Below, piece after piece: positions 9,644 to 21,000 of a DNA stretch of 64,000 bases. Each line of letters opens with the position of its first letter. The stretch's first letter is position 1. A model generated the notes under the pieces. It made no database searches. It was not told where the DNA came from and was given only the letters and a program-made list of their open reading frames with translations. The translations under genes and the position numbers were made by a program. Origin of the DNA: Nostoc sp. FACHB-152 (GTDB lineage Bacteria > Cyanobacteriota > Cyanobacteriia > Cyanobacteriales > Nostocaceae); the NCBI RefSeq assembly GCF_014697475.1, contig NZ_JACJRV010000003.1, positions 186,001 through 250,000 on the forward strand, in the 5' to 3' direction.

Positions 9644-10761
9644 CAGGGGAAACAGTAACGACTACTGGAGAGTTAGTTGGTACAGTCTTAGCTGTACAAG
9701 CAAATTTTTATCGTGTCCAAATTGATGTGACAGAAAACGAGGAGGGAGAAGGAACAGATAAAAATCCGTTGTCTCTCTCGTTGTCATCCCATCTCCCTGT
9801 CTTGCTTTGCACCCGCAGAACACGGTTAAAAAAAATTGGGAAGCAAGTGATGGTGGGCGATCGCGTCGTGGTAGAAGAAGCAGATTGGGCTGGTGGACGA
9901 GGGGCAATTTCAGAAGTTTTACCCCGCACTGGACAATTAGATCGCCCGGCAATCGCCAATGTCAACCAGATTATGCTGGTATTTGCTGTTGCTGACCCCC
10001 CATTGGAACCTTACCAATTGAGCCGATTTTTAGTCAAAGCTGAATCTACTGGCTGGGATGTGGTACTTTGCTTGAATAAAAGTGATTTAATTACGGCACA
10101 GGAAAAACAGCAAATTAGCGATCGCCTCCTGGGTTGGGGGTATCAACCGTTATTTATCAGTGTTCAAAATAATATTAATATTGACCAAATATTAAGCTAT
10201 CTCAGCCATAAAACGACGGTGATTGCTGGGCCTTCTGGTGTGGGTAAATCTAGCTTAATTAACGCCCTTATACCTGATATTAACCTGCGCGTTGGGGAAA
10301 TATCTGGTAAACTTGCTCGCGGTCGCCATACGACACGCCATGTGGAATTATTTGAATTGCCTGGGGGCGGTTTTCTGGCTGATACCCCTGGTTTCAATCA
10401 GCCAGACTTAGATAATCAACCAGAAGAATTAGTTTATTATTTCCCAGAAGCGAGAAAGCAATTAGCAGTTGCTAACTGTCGGTTTAGTGATTGTTTGCAC
10501 CGAGACGAACCTAATTGTGCCGTGCAAAGTGACTGGGAACGTTATGAACATTATTTAGAATTTTTGGATGAAGCGATCGCCCGACAAACCCAATTAAATC
10601 AACAAGCTGATCCAGAATCAACCTTGAAGTTAAAAACCAAAGGTAAAGGGCAGAGTAAATACGAACCCAAACTAGAAAGTAAGAAATATCGCCGGATTTC
10701 TCGTAAGACACAACTACAAGCTTTGCAGGATTTGTATCAAGAGGATGAGGAAGAGAATTGA
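9640..10761 (+). CDS. rsgA: small ribosomal subunit biogenesis GTPase RsgA (YjeQ)
   Basis: Circularly permuted GTPase that acts late in 30S subunit maturation. The motif order is diagnostic: G4 (LNKSDLI, about residue 144) comes before G1 (GPSGVGKSSLI, about 196) and G3 (DTPGF, about 247). An N-terminal OB fold (GTVLAVQANFYRVQI) precedes them. The C-terminal zinc finger reads CRFSDCLHRDEPNCAV. The last 60 residues are basic and extended, likely rRNA-contacting. Residues 30-45 hold an acidic insert (ENEEGEGTDKN) within the OB region. The start codon lies within the stop of the TusA-like gene. Confidence 0.93.
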   Translation: MTGETVTTTGELVGTVLAVQANFYRVQIDVTENEEGEGTDKNPLSLSLSSHLPVLLCTRRTRLKKIGKQVMVGDRVVVEEADWAGGRGAISEVLPRTGQLDRPAIANVNQIMLVFAVADPPLEPYQLSRFLVKAESTGWDVVLCLNKSDLITAQEKQQISDRLLGWGYQPLFISVQNNINIDQILSYLSHKTTVIAGPSGVGKSSLINALIPDINLRVGEISGKLARGRHTTRHVELFELPGGGFLADTPGFNQPDLDNQPEELVYYFPEARKQLAVANCRFSDCLHRDEPNCAVQSDWERYEHYLEFLDEAIARQTQLNQQADPESTLKLKTKGKGQSKYEPKLESKKYRRISRKTQLQALQDLYQEDEEEN

Positions 10762-10900
10762 TTAGGGGTTAGGGGCTAGAGGCTAGGGTTAGAGGTTCAG
10801 CTAAGTACTTAATTACCCAGCCCCTCTTAACATTAGTCCCTATTCCTCTGCCTCTAGTCTCTCTTAAAACTAGCCCCTAACCTCTAGTCTCTCTTCAGAA
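10762..10900. repeat. STRR-like heptamer cluster
   Basis: Imperfect 7 bp units of the kind GGTTAGG/GGCTAGA/GGCTAGG begin just after rsgA. Related inverted units (TAGTCTCTC, CCTAACCTCTAG) follow to about 10885. This is typical cyanobacterial spacer repeat and nothing else is visible. Confidence 0.5.
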
Positions 10901-10997
10901 AAGTAGGAAAAATTACAATTTTAGCCTTTCATCTTACCACATTGTCTCCTAGACTAGGGGCAGCAACCTTATTCAAACTGGCAGAGGAAAGTGGAAA

Positions 10998-12398
10998 TTG
11001 ACTGAGGCGAACAACTTAAACTCTACCCTCCAAGATTTGTCCCGCAGAGAATTACGAGATTTAGTGCGGACTCAACTGCAAATGCTGTTAGAAGCAGGAG
11101 ACTTACAAGCAGCAAAGGCAATTCTCATACCTGTGCAGCCTGCGGACATTGCCGAAGCAATTGAAGGTTTGCCAGAGGCGATGCACGCTTTGGCGTTTCG
11201 TTTGCTTTCTAAAGATGAGGCGATAGAGGTTTATGAATATCTCGACTATAGTGTTCAAGAACGGCTGATTGAAGAACTTAAAAGTCAGGAAGTCCGGGAT
11301 ATTGTCGATCAGATGTCTTCGGACGATCGCGCTAGACTATTTGATGAATTGCCGGCAAAAGTTGTCAATCGTTTATTAGAACAACTCAGTCCTACAGAAC
11401 GCCAAGCTACAGCCCTGTTGTTGGGTTATGAACCTAACACTGCTGGGCGAATCATGACACTAGAGTTTATTTCTTTAAAAGAGAATATTACAGTTTCGCA
11501 GGCTCTAGAAAGAATTCGCCGTTTAGCTAATGCTAGTGAAATAATTTACTACCTTTACGTGACTGATAACGAAAGGCGGTTGACAGGGATTGCATCTTTA
11601 CGTGATTTGGTAACATCTCAGCCTGAGCAAATCATTGGTGATATCATGACCCGTGATGTTGTATTTGTACGTACAGATACAGACCAAGAAGAAGTTGCCA
11701 GGATAATTAAAAGATATGACTTTTTGGCTGTGCCTGTAGTTGACAAACAACAACTTTTAGTAGGTATTGTTACTGTTGATGATGTCATTGATATTTTAGA
11801 AGAAGAAACCACCAAAGATATTTACGCTTTAGGCGGTGGTGTGCAATCTAGTGGTGACAACTATTTCCAGATGAATTTACTGGAGGTAGCCCGTAAACGC
11901 GTGCTGTGGTTATTTGTTTTATTAATAACTAATACTGTTACAGGCACAATTATTAAGTCGCAAGAAGATATCTTGACAAAAGTAGTCACACTAACCGCGT
12001 TTATTCCTTTATTGACAGGAACCGGTGGTAACGTTGGCGCGCAGTCTTCTACAGTTGTGATTCGTGGGATGAATACTGAAGAAATCCGATCGCTTGGGGC
12101 ATGGCAGGTAATAGGCCGAGAAGCGATCGCTGGTATGCTATTAGGAGGAATGTTAGGAATAGTTGCTACTGTTTGGGCTTACTTTTTGCAAGGACGAATA
12201 GAAGTAGCGATCGCTGTTGGTACTAGTCTGGTAGCTATTTCGATGTTAGCTTCTATTTCTGGTTCATCACTACCGTTTTTATTTCGTCTGTTGCGTTTAG
12301 ATCCGGCTTTGATGTCAGCACCATTTATTACTACAGCAGTTGACGTTTTAGGCGTTTTAATTTATTTCAATTTGGCACGAATAATTTTAAAATTATAG
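10998..12398 (+). CDS. mgtE: magnesium transporter MgtE
   Basis: Mg2+ channel/transporter of the MgtE family, 466 residues. Domain order: an N-terminal superhelical domain (about 20-140, e.g. LSPTERQATALLLGYEPNTAG), two CBS domains (about 150-275; IMTLEFISLKENITV, DIMTRDVVFVRTDT) and a membrane domain of five helices (about 300-466). The membrane domain has the pore signature PLLTGTGGNVGAQSS near 345. The start is TTG at 10998, chosen because AGAGGAAAG lies at an ideal distance upstream and no ATG lies nearby in frame. The CBS/N domains usually gate the channel by cytosolic Mg2+. Confidence 0.94.
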   Translation: MTEANNLNSTLQDLSRRELRDLVRTQLQMLLEAGDLQAAKAILIPVQPADIAEAIEGLPEAMHALAFRLLSKDEAIEVYEYLDYSVQERLIEELKSQEVRDIVDQMSSDDRARLFDELPAKVVNRLLEQLSPTERQATALLLGYEPNTAGRIMTLEFISLKENITVSQALERIRRLANASEIIYYLYVTDNERRLTGIASLRDLVTSQPEQIIGDIMTRDVVFVRTDTDQEEVARIIKRYDFLAVPVVDKQQLLVGIVTVDDVIDILEEETTKDIYALGGGVQSSGDNYFQMNLLEVARKRVLWLFVLLITNTVTGTIIKSQEDILTKVVTLTAFIPLLTGTGGNVGAQSSTVVIRGMNTEEIRSLGAWQVIGREAIAGMLLGGMLGIVATVWAYFLQGRIEVAIAVGTSLVAISMLASISGSSLPFLFRLLRLDPALMSAPFITTAVDVLGVLIYFNLARIILKL

Positions 12399-12424
12399 GT
12401 CAATAGTCTTTTGACTACTGACCT
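12397..12424. terminator. inverted repeat after mgtE
   Basis: AGGTCAATAGTC (12397-12408) and GACTACTGACCT (12413-12424) form a 12 bp stem with one mismatch and a TTTT loop between the convergent ends of mgtE and the next gene. There is no clear T-run, so a bidirectional terminator is only a possibility. The units are STRR heptamers. Confidence 0.4.
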
Positions 12425-12448
12425 TAGAAACTAATGAATATTAAGTTT

Positions 12449-12706
12449 TTACAATTCTGACGCTGTATCTGGAGCAACAATTTCGCCAGTCCCTATTTGT
12501 AACATCATGTCTTGGTCAGTTATTAATTCACTTAGTTCTTTAACTTGTAAGTTCATTTCTGTACAAGCTTGTCTGAGTTCTCTGGCAAAAGTGTTGAGAT
12601 CATCACCATAGCCACATTGATAAGCAGCAGTTTCAATTCCTTGCTTGGCATTTGCTCTGGCACAATCTACTAATTCTGTGCCATGCAATGGTTTTGAAGA
12701 TGGCAT
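12449..12706 (-). CDS. small hypothetical protein, 85 residues
   Basis: I do not recognise this family. The 85-residue soluble protein starts MPSSKPLHGTELVDCAR and has two cysteines near the N-terminus and one near residue 47. It has amphipathic helices (LNTFARELRQACTEMNLQ; VKELSELITDQ) and no signal peptide or membrane segment. The composition and helical pattern look like a real protein, and the frame is flanked by non-coding sequence on both sides. It converges with mgtE. Confidence 0.65.
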   Translation of the reverse strand: MPSSKPLHGTELVDCARANAKQGIETAAYQCGYGDDLNTFARELRQACTEMNLQVKELSELITDQDMMLQIGTGEIVAPDTASEL

Positions 12707-12865
12707 AATTCTAATTGTTATGGATTAAATGTTACTAATTACTATAAATAAGCGATTTTTGTTGATTGGCACATCCCTCTATTGGAGGACTAAATAAATG
12801 AGCAACTTCAGAATTCAGAATTAGTTAAAACTAATTCTGAATTCTATATTGGGGATAATTCTGAA

Positions 12866-13729
12866 TTAACCGTTGACGACTTCTCCACCGTTGGGATGAA
12901 TGACTTGACCAGATATATAAGAAGCATCGTCAGAAGCTAAAAATACATAACTAGGTGCAACTTCTTCCGTTTGTCCTGGTCTTTGCATCGGTACTTGTTT
13001 GCCAAAAGTTTCTACTTTTTCTTCAGGGAACGTTGAGGGAATCAAAGGTGTCCAAATTGGCCCAGGTGCTACAGCATTTACTCTAATCCCTTTCTCCACC
13101 AAACTTTGAGATAAAGAACGAGTAAAGGCAACGATCGCACCTTTTGTTGAAGAGTAATCTAATAATTGTGGATTGCCTTTATAAGCAGTGACTGATGTAG
13201 TGTTAATGATGGCACTGCCTTGTTGCAAATGTTTCAGTGCTGCTTTGGTCAGATAAAACATTGAGAAAATATTAGTTTGGAAAGTTCTCTCTAGCTGTTC
13301 CTTTGTAATGTCTTCAATGCTTTTTTGCGGGTGTTGTTCAGCAGCATTATTTACTAAAATATCGAGTTTACCAAACTCACCTACTGCTTGTTGTATAGCG
13401 TGCTGACAAAAATTTTCATCGGTAATGTCACCAGCTATAGCTAATACACGCCGTCCGTGTTTTTCTACCAAACTTTTGGTTTCTTTGGCATCTTCATGCT
13501 CATTCAGGTAGACAATGGCTACATCTGCACCTTCTTTAGCAAAAGCGATCGCTACAGCACGACCAATACCACTATCGCCACCCGTGATTAACGCAACTTT
13601 ATCTTGTAATTTGCCGCTACCACGATAGTTTTCATCCTCAGCCTTGGGCTTTGGAGTCATTGCGGCTTCACTACCTGGTGGTTTTTGCTGCTGTGGTGGT
13701 TGTAATTTCTCTTCTTGTGATGTTGGCAT
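12866..13729 (-). CDS. SDR family oxidoreductase, general-stress type
   Basis: Short-chain dehydrogenase/reductase of the extended-N-terminus group related to Bacillus general stress protein 39 (YdaD). In 287 residues it shows the dinucleotide site TGGDSGIGRA near residue 50, NNAAEQ (NNAG-like) near 128, catalytic Ser in NTTSV and YSSTK (Tyr-x3-Lys) near 192, and PGPIWTPLIP. The N-terminal 40 residues are Pro/Gln-rich and probably disordered. The substrate cannot be told from sequence. It appears monocistronic, with a 16 bp imperfect inverted repeat just upstream (13772-13817). Confidence 0.9.
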   Translation of the reverse strand: MPTSQEEKLQPPQQQKPPGSEAAMTPKPKAEDENYRGSGKLQDKVALITGGDSGIGRAVAIAFAKEGADVAIVYLNEHEDAKETKSLVEKHGRRVLAIAGDITDENFCQHAIQQAVGEFGKLDILVNNAAEQHPQKSIEDITKEQLERTFQTNIFSMFYLTKAALKHLQQGSAIINTTSVTAYKGNPQLLDYSSTKGAIVAFTRSLSQSLVEKGIRVNAVAPGPIWTPLIPSTFPEEKVETFGKQVPMQRPGQTEEVAPSYVFLASDDASYISGQVIHPNGGEVVNG

Positions 13730-14154
13730 CAGATTTTCCTTGATAATTGATTTTTACAGTTCAAAAATTCCTATAAATAAACCTTGGATCGAAAACTCAA
13801 CCCAAGGTTTACTTATAGATTTTGCTCCCGCTTGCCATCAGCAAGTTGAAGCATTTTTACCCCGGATATAAACCAAATGTACTAATTGCTAGCAAATGTA
13901 CTCGACTGACGTTATTTTGCTCCACACACCAGAAACGCCATTCATCTGACCACGTAAAACAAGTACACAACTTTACTATTGATGAAGTATATAAGCTTCT
14001 TCATCTGCTTTTAAGTTAACTATTAGGTTGAGAAAATTTATCATCCACCAGATGGAATCAAAGGTACTTTAACTCAAACTTAAGACAGAAAATTAATCAA
14101 GATAAATAACTGATATTATCTATCTAAAGTTAAAAGAAAAATTATATCCACAAC

Positions 14155-14234
14155 TAGAGCAATCTTATTTGATTTACAAACTACTCGTAGGTGCAGGCAA
14201 TATATTTGTTTGGCACTCATTTAGAGTTGCTATA
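14155..14234 (+). repeat. dispersed repeat X, copy 1
   Basis: About 80 bp beginning GCAATCTTATTTGATTTAC (from 14159) and ending TTGCTATA (14227-14234). A second copy at 36065-36152 shares the same left block, the AGGCAGGCAA-like centre and the same right end. The size and inverted ends suggest a MITE-like element. Confidence 0.6.
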
Positions 14235-14235
14235 A

Positions 14236-14362
14236 GACTCATATTTGATTTGGGAAAAAACTCAGTATACCTTTATTCCTTCTTTCCTGTTGCCTATTTG
14301 CCTATTGCCTATTGCCTCTCTATACAAGTATTTTCAGTAATCAAACCGGATTCCTATAGGTA
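14236..14362 (-). repeat. dispersed repeat Y, copy 1
   Basis: Read on the minus strand it begins CTATAGGAATCCGGTTTGAT, has a heptamer tract (GGCAATA)n in the middle, and ends with TCAAATATGAGTCTTATA. The same block order occurs at about 36295-36402, 41445-41559 and 41587-41690. Confidence 0.65.
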
Positions 14363-14375
14363 AATCTAAAATTGT

Positions 14376-15038
14376 ATGACTACTCAAACGCTAGGCTTAG
14401 AAGCAAATGTGTATGAATATTTACTATCTGTCTCTGTCAGAGAATCAGAAATATTGACGCAACTACGCCAAGAAACAGCCCAACATCCGATGGGGAGAAT
14501 GCAAATTGCACCAGAACAAGGACAGTTATTGGCTTTGCTGGTAAAGTTGTTAGGAGCAAAAAAAACTTTAGAAATTGGTGTATTTACGGGCTACAGCAGC
14601 TTAGTAGTAGCGTTAGCTTTACCACCAACAGGCAAAGTAGTAGCTTGCGATATTAGTGAAGAGTTTACCGCGATCGCTCGGCGTTATTGGCAACAAGCAG
14701 GGGTAGCCGAAAAAATTAACTTGCATATTGGCCCAGCTATGGATACTTTAGATCAATTGTTGGCAGATGGTGAGGCGGCAACCTTTGACTTTGCGTTTAT
14801 CGATGCTGACAAAAGCAACTATGATGGATATTATGAGCGATCGCTACAATTAGTACGGCCTGGTGGATTAATTGCAATTGATAATGTTTTGTGGTCAGGT
14901 AGAGTTGCAGATCCTCAAGTTCAGGATAATCGAACTAGAAAAATTCGGGCTTTTAATCAAAAGCTTCATCAAGATTCACGGGTGAATCTTAGCTTGATCC
15001 CAATCGCAGATGGGTTAACTTTGGCAAGAAAACATTAA
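14376..15038 (+). CDS. class I SAM-dependent O-methyltransferase
   Basis: Methyltransferase of the caffeoyl-CoA/catechol O-methyltransferase family, which is metal-dependent, 220 residues. Motif I reads EIGVFTGYSSLVVALALP near residue 73. It is followed by CDISEEF (acidic ribose-binding residue), the metal-site segment FDFAFIDADKSNYDGYYE near 142 and LIAIDNVLWSGRVADP near 168. Such enzymes methylate catechol-type hydroxyls of small molecules; the natural substrate is unknown here. It converges on the giant KAP gene with only 12 bp between stop codons. Confidence 0.9.
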   Translation: MTTQTLGLEANVYEYLLSVSVRESEILTQLRQETAQHPMGRMQIAPEQGQLLALLVKLLGAKKTLEIGVFTGYSSLVVALALPPTGKVVACDISEEFTAIARRYWQQAGVAEKINLHIGPAMDTLDQLLADGEAATFDFAFIDADKSNYDGYYERSLQLVRPGGLIAIDNVLWSGRVADPQVQDNRTRKIRAFNQKLHQDSRVNLSLIPIADGLTLARKH

Positions 15039-15050
15039 AGTTATATACTG

Positions 15051-18000
15051 TTAAACTTCTTTTGCAATCATTCCTGGAATTTGATAATCAGCATCATAGC
15101 CAATATCGCCCACAAAAGAAAATCGTCTGACAAAATTAAATATTTGTTTGATATTCTCTAGTGTTGAGTCTTGTGGAATAACTTTATCTATATCATGTTT
15201 GAGTTTCTGTGCTTCTTGATAAATATAGGGATGACTCCGATATTTAGGACTATGTTTTTGTAAAGATTCATGGAAAAACTTGCATAAATTATCATTAATT
15301 ATTTGGTTGCGAGATTCTTCATAACAGTGTTCAATGTCTTGTAAAATATCACGCATCAAGTCAGGGTAACGTCCTGAAAAAGCTAGTAAACCTAAAATCG
15401 CCTGTTGTTCTTTGGCTGTAGATTTATGTCCTTGAATACGGTTAAGAACTTTGAATAGTTTGTAAACATTAGTCAGTCGTTTGAGGCTGCGAGGTGATAA
15501 ATCTACTTCTTGACAACACTGCACTAAGATATTAAATTCTTCTGGGGAAAATTCATTAAATTTATTCCCACTAGTCGCACTATCTTGAACTACTACTTGC
15601 GCTTTAAGATACTGTCTTAATGCTGAGTCAGTGATAGGTGTGACTCGGTAAGGAATTTGAATAATTTTTTCAAGATAATCAGCAGGTGAAGGACGACCTT
15701 GACGAGAAAGTACACCTTGATATTGTTTAGCTAAAGCGCGATTAATATAGCGTTCATCTATTGCCAGCACAGCAATAAATAGCCGATTTTTGACTAGAAG
15801 TTGAACGGCTTCTAAGACTTCAACAACAATATTAGGAGGACAACGGTCTAAATCATCAATATATACAATCACCCGTGCTGGGCCGCGTGGGAAAGCTTTT
15901 TTAAGATTGTCAATTTTAGAGGAATAGTCTTTACTATCAACTGGTGGCGGGAGAATTTTATAGCTCAAATCTGCCAAATCTTTTTTAACTTGATGAATAA
16001 TTCCCAGTTGTTTTTCGTAACTGTCATCTTTGAGGCGATCGCTGATAAATTCTCCTAAAGATGCATAATTATTTTTTGGCAGTTCTTGTTGCTGTTTTTC
16101 TAATTGGATGTTAAGTGTATTAATTTCCTCTCTTAATTCATTAAGGCTATCATCATTAATTTTTGTTTGTATATTTTGAATCTCTTGTTTAAGCGCTGTA
16201 ATTTCAGAGTTATTAATGATTGATTCTTTTAGTAATTTAATTTTTTCGCTAATAGAAGTAATTTTAGTATCTTTTTTGATTTCTGCTTCTATGTCTTTTT
16301 CTCGTTGTTCAACTAACTCTTTAGTTCTCTTCTCTAAAGCTTGTTCGTATGATATTTTATATTCGTTGAGTGCAAGCTGAGTATCAGCGTACCACTTTTT
16401 ACCTGTAGTTAATAAGGCTTGTAAAGTTGCGATCGCAGGTAGTGTTGGTGTCAAAAATCCAATTAATTGAGCAATAATATTAGGCTTAATTAGATTAATT
16501 GTGACAGGAAGGATTATAGCCAGAAATAAACAAAACACAAATATAGTAATCAATAAGCGATTTTTATTAAACCATCCCTTGAAGCTCTGCACTGTTATAG
16601 ACTGGTAATTATTACTAATAGCTACCGTTACTACACCCTTGAGGAAGGAGCTTAATTGATTAACATTTTCCGGCTTAATATTAAACTTTTCTAAATTTAA
16701 TTTTTGATTAACTTCGGCTTGGATTTTTTGATCAAAGATTTTCGTAAAACCTTCCGAACCCAAAGTCGCTTTAAGAACAACTGCGGAATAGCCTAAAGCT
16801 AAATATGAATTTTTTTTAACTTCTGAAATTTCAAAGTTTATTTCTTCATTGTGCTTTTTTTGAATAAGTTTTTTTTGCTCATCCTGAAGTTGTTCTTCTG
16901 CATTCTGCAATTGGGTTTGCAGTTGCTCTTTTACATTTTGTAGTTTGTTTTCATTTTCCCTTAACTCACTCAGCAATTCAGCTTCTTGTATTTTCAGCTT
17001 CTCTTGCTTATTTATTAATTCTCGTTTTGTCTGTTCACAAGAACTCACAGCATCTTGCTGTGATTTAGTTAATATCTTCCAGAGACTATCTTGTAAATCA
17101 TGATTCTTGCTATTAGCTTGAAATTGTTGCAGTTGTTCTTCTGTTAAGACTCGTTCTAAAAACCATTTTCTATCATCATCATTCGACTGATATAAAACCT
17201 GCCAAACTTTAGCACCACTTTCTGCACAGGCGTTAATTCCAGCCTTGATTAATTGTTGTTCTAAAGTAATTTGTCTATCTAATTCCCAAAAAATAGTCTG
17301 CATTAAACTTGACCAAAGATGAGATTTAGCATAAGTCCAAGCATCAAATTTTATTTGATAAATATGTCCAACATAAGGATAAAGTTCATCACTATTCGGG
17401 TTTTCATTCCAAGCTTCATTTTCATTAATACCTCCGCTCCGAACTTCTAGCATTCGGTTTTGCATGAGGTGCATAATATATGATTTACCACCACCCCAAC
17501 CGCCAAGAATACCCACAGCAACAGGAGGTTCTAAATCTCGCATCAACAACATATCAGCGAGAGCATCAATTTCGTCTTTCAGGTTAAGTAAATCTTGGTT
17601 GAAATCAGTATCATTACGAAAACTACCGCCACTTAAAGCATCTCGATAAGTTTTTCTGAGAATTTTTAGAGAACGGTACCAAAGCTCATGAGGAATTTTA
17701 CCCTTTTTTCTTTCTCTGTCAATTTCCCGAACAATACGCAGAGGTAAATGAGGTTTAAGTGCAATTAAAATTTGCTTTTGTTCCCAGTGTTCAATTTCAT
17801 TTTCCTGAAAGTAAGTGTTATTTTGAACAATTTCTGGTTGTATTGTTTTGAGTTCTAAATATTTTAAAATATTGGGTAAAATTTCTGGTACTTCAACTGC
17901 TAAACTAGATAAAAGTTTTATACTAGCTACAAAATTTTCTCGCTGATTTTTAAAATCTTGTGCTTGTCTTTGCGCTACGGCTCTGAATTGAGGAAACTTA

Positions 18001-21000
18001 CAAGCTAAGGCAATTAAAGCTTTAATATTATAATATTTATCTTGAATTTCTTGAGCGACGCTTTGAGATTCCAGCATATTTTCAGGCTGGAGGTAAGGAA
18101 CTAAGCTTTCGAGGTATCTACATTGCAAATATGGAGCATTAGTTAAGTCACGAATATAACGTAAGATGTTAATTTGGTCTTGCGATGAACCGGAACAAGA
18201 GGCTACATCAAGTAAAACCTCAGGATGCAGAAAATTAAACTTGATATCTTTTTGAGCTAATTCTCTAACTTCTGGCAGTTTTTCAAAAATACCACTTAAT
18301 ACTTTAGCTTTAGAGTAAGTCTGCTGAAACCCTTGGGTTATTTGCAAAGCTGTATTAAGCTCTTGTTGATTGTTAGATAATTTTGTTACTAGAAGTTTCA
18401 AAGCTTGGGCTTTATATCTTTCTTGAGTGAAAGCTCTGATAATTTCGATTACATATGCAAACTGAATAGATTTTAATTTTGGGATGACAATGCATAAGAT
18501 TTGATTTTTATATTCTTCACAAGCTTCTAGATTGTTATCCTTAAGCAGTTTTAACATATGCTGAGTTAAAGCAATAGGAAGATTATTTTTTAAACTTTGA
18601 TATACAGTTTCCCTATACTTTTGGTTACTAAATTTTTGGGTTGCTGCCAAAATTTTTTGTAGTAATTCCGGTTCAGAAGGACTCAACTGAGCAGCTAAAG
18701 CCGAAAGCACTTCAACTCGATATTTTATATCTCTAACTCCATTTGCAAGTTCTATAGCTTGTTGAAAGAATTTGGATTCAGCCTGATATAGTTTAGGAGC
18801 TAAGTCTATTAAAAGTGCAACTATTTGAAGGCTGGTTTCAGCATGAACTACTGCTTTAATCTTCCTCTGCAATTCTGCTATATCAGAAAAATTAATTTGT
18901 TTAAGAGATACTCTCTTGATCAAGTCTAATTCTTTTTGTAATTCTTCGGGAGACAATGAAGTTGCTTGGGAAGATATATCACTTGGAGTTTCAGATTTAT
19001 TGATAGTTTCTGAAAAAATTGTGTTTTGTTTATCAAGTAAGTTAGATAAACGTGAAGCAATAGCTATTAAAACTTGCCAGTGATACGAATCTCCTCGAAA
19101 GCAATGAGCAATTCTCAAAGCTTCGGGAATTTGATCTATTGAAATATAAGGAACTAAACTGCTGAGAGCATCCGCCTGAGACGAAGGAATGATAATTTTG
19201 CTTTCAATCAAGTCTAGAGCTTCTGAAAACAGGTACGCAGGAATATAAGGAGCTAGGTTGCTAAATGCTTCGGCTCGATAAGCAGGATGGATAATATTTT
19301 CTATGATGAGGCGTAGAGCGCTAGGGAAAAGTCCTGATGAGAGACGAGGAGCTAATGCACTGAGAAACTTAGTTTTATTTTCATCCCCTTCAATGTATAT
19401 TACACATTTAAGAGCAGTAGAAATAGAAATTTGAGCAGCAACTTCTTCAGAAAAACGAGTTGCTATTTGGCTAATAATTTTAAAAATTCTTTCTTTATAC
19501 CTATCTATCTGATTATTTTGAATTTTTCCTTGGACTATCTCTAATATTTTTTGTAGTAATGGAGATTGCGGTTGTTTGATGCAAGCAGCGATATCAGATA
19601 AGATATTTATTAAGTTATCTATATCGTAATCATGCCAGATAGACTCTTGTATAATATCTAAAGCTTGTTGCAGAATTTCTGTATGCTTAGGTTCACTGAA
19701 ATAAGGTGCGATCGCTACTAATGATTTGATTGGTGTATTGTATTCTTGAAATTTTTGTGCAACTTCAAAAGCTTTATTCAATATTTGAGGTTCAGATTCA
19801 CTAAGATATGGCGTAATAGCAGCGAAAATCTCAAAAGCATATGTCTCTAATATTTGCTGCTCTAACTGTTCATTGATGTGTTCTAAAGCTTTTTCTATTA
19901 AAGATGGTTGTGATTCACCTAAAGCAATAATAAGAGAGATTAAATAATAATGCTCTCTCTCGGAAAAATTAATACTAGACAATTGTTGTTGGAATTCAAG
20001 TTTAAATTCAGGTAAGGAAGAAATAGTAATGGTTGATGCTGGTAATTGCTCTGAAATTTGATTTTTAAGCAGTAGTTTAATAACTTTTGGTAAAAACTGG
20101 CTACGCTCAGATTCTCTTAAATGAGGAATAATACCGATTATGGCTGAAATTGGAATTTGTTCCTGATGTTCAATTTGCCATTCATCTACTATTTTAATTA
20201 TTTGGTTTAAGCATTTTACCTGTTCTTCTGCACTTAAATGAGGAAGTATATGAGCTAGTGCTTTAAATTGATGATATTGACTATATTCAATTTCTTCTGT
20301 GAAGCTGTAAGCCTGTGCTAAAAGTTTGGTTTGCGATTTATTTAAATGATTAACTAAAGTAATGAAACATTCTACCTTTTCATCTGTGCTATAGAGGTAA
20401 TTGTTCCAGTCAAAAGCTTGTTGTAATAAATCTGTTTTTATTTGAGAGTCTGTTAAATTAGAGGCAATAATAGTTAAAGCTTGAACTTCATATATAGTAG
20501 GATTACCTTGTTGCTCATCATATTTTTGTGCGAATTGAATAGCTGTTTGTAATAACTGAGGTTGAAATTCATTGAGATGAGGAGCAATAGTACCTAAAAT
20601 TTTTACTTTGTCCTCATTTTTAATGTTATTTAAAAAAATCAGAGATTGTTCTAAAAGTTTAACTTCTGATTCATCCAAACAACTAATAATAGACACTAAA
20701 GCGTCAGTACGATATTGCTCATCTTCAATTGTTTCAGCAATTGTTAAGGCTTGCTCTAAAACTTCTGTAAGCTCGTATTTATTTAAATAAATAGCAGTAT
20801 CAACTATAACATCAAATGATTTATTAGAAAGTATACGTTGCAAAAATTCGGGGTGAAGAGATCCTTTAAAATGCTTAAAAAAAGCACTCAGAGGTGTAAT
20901 ATTATCTTGATTGAGAAATTTTTCTAGTATATCAATGGCTTGTTGTGAAACTTCTAAATTATTAGAATGAGCAGAAATCATTGCGATCGCAGTTAACTTT

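Larger units (their letters stand above)
13730..14375. other. 646 bp spacer with repeats
   Basis: Nothing here looks coding; the short frames have unlikely composition. It contains an inverted repeat at 13772-13817 (one mismatch in 16, reading CCAAGGTTTACTTATA on the right arm). Two dispersed repeat units follow (14155-14234 and about 14236-14362), described separately. Confidence 0.6.

Noticed and set aside
12123-12214. GCGATCGC palindromes (e.g. 12123-12130 and 12207-12214) as regulatory sites
   Set aside because: They are HIP1 octamers, which are scattered through genes as well as spacers across the window and are a normal feature of cyanobacterial genomes.
17464-17649. Plus-strand frames inside the giant KAP gene and other genes
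   Set aside because: They lie opposite strongly conserved coding sequence and have unlikely composition; they are shadows.
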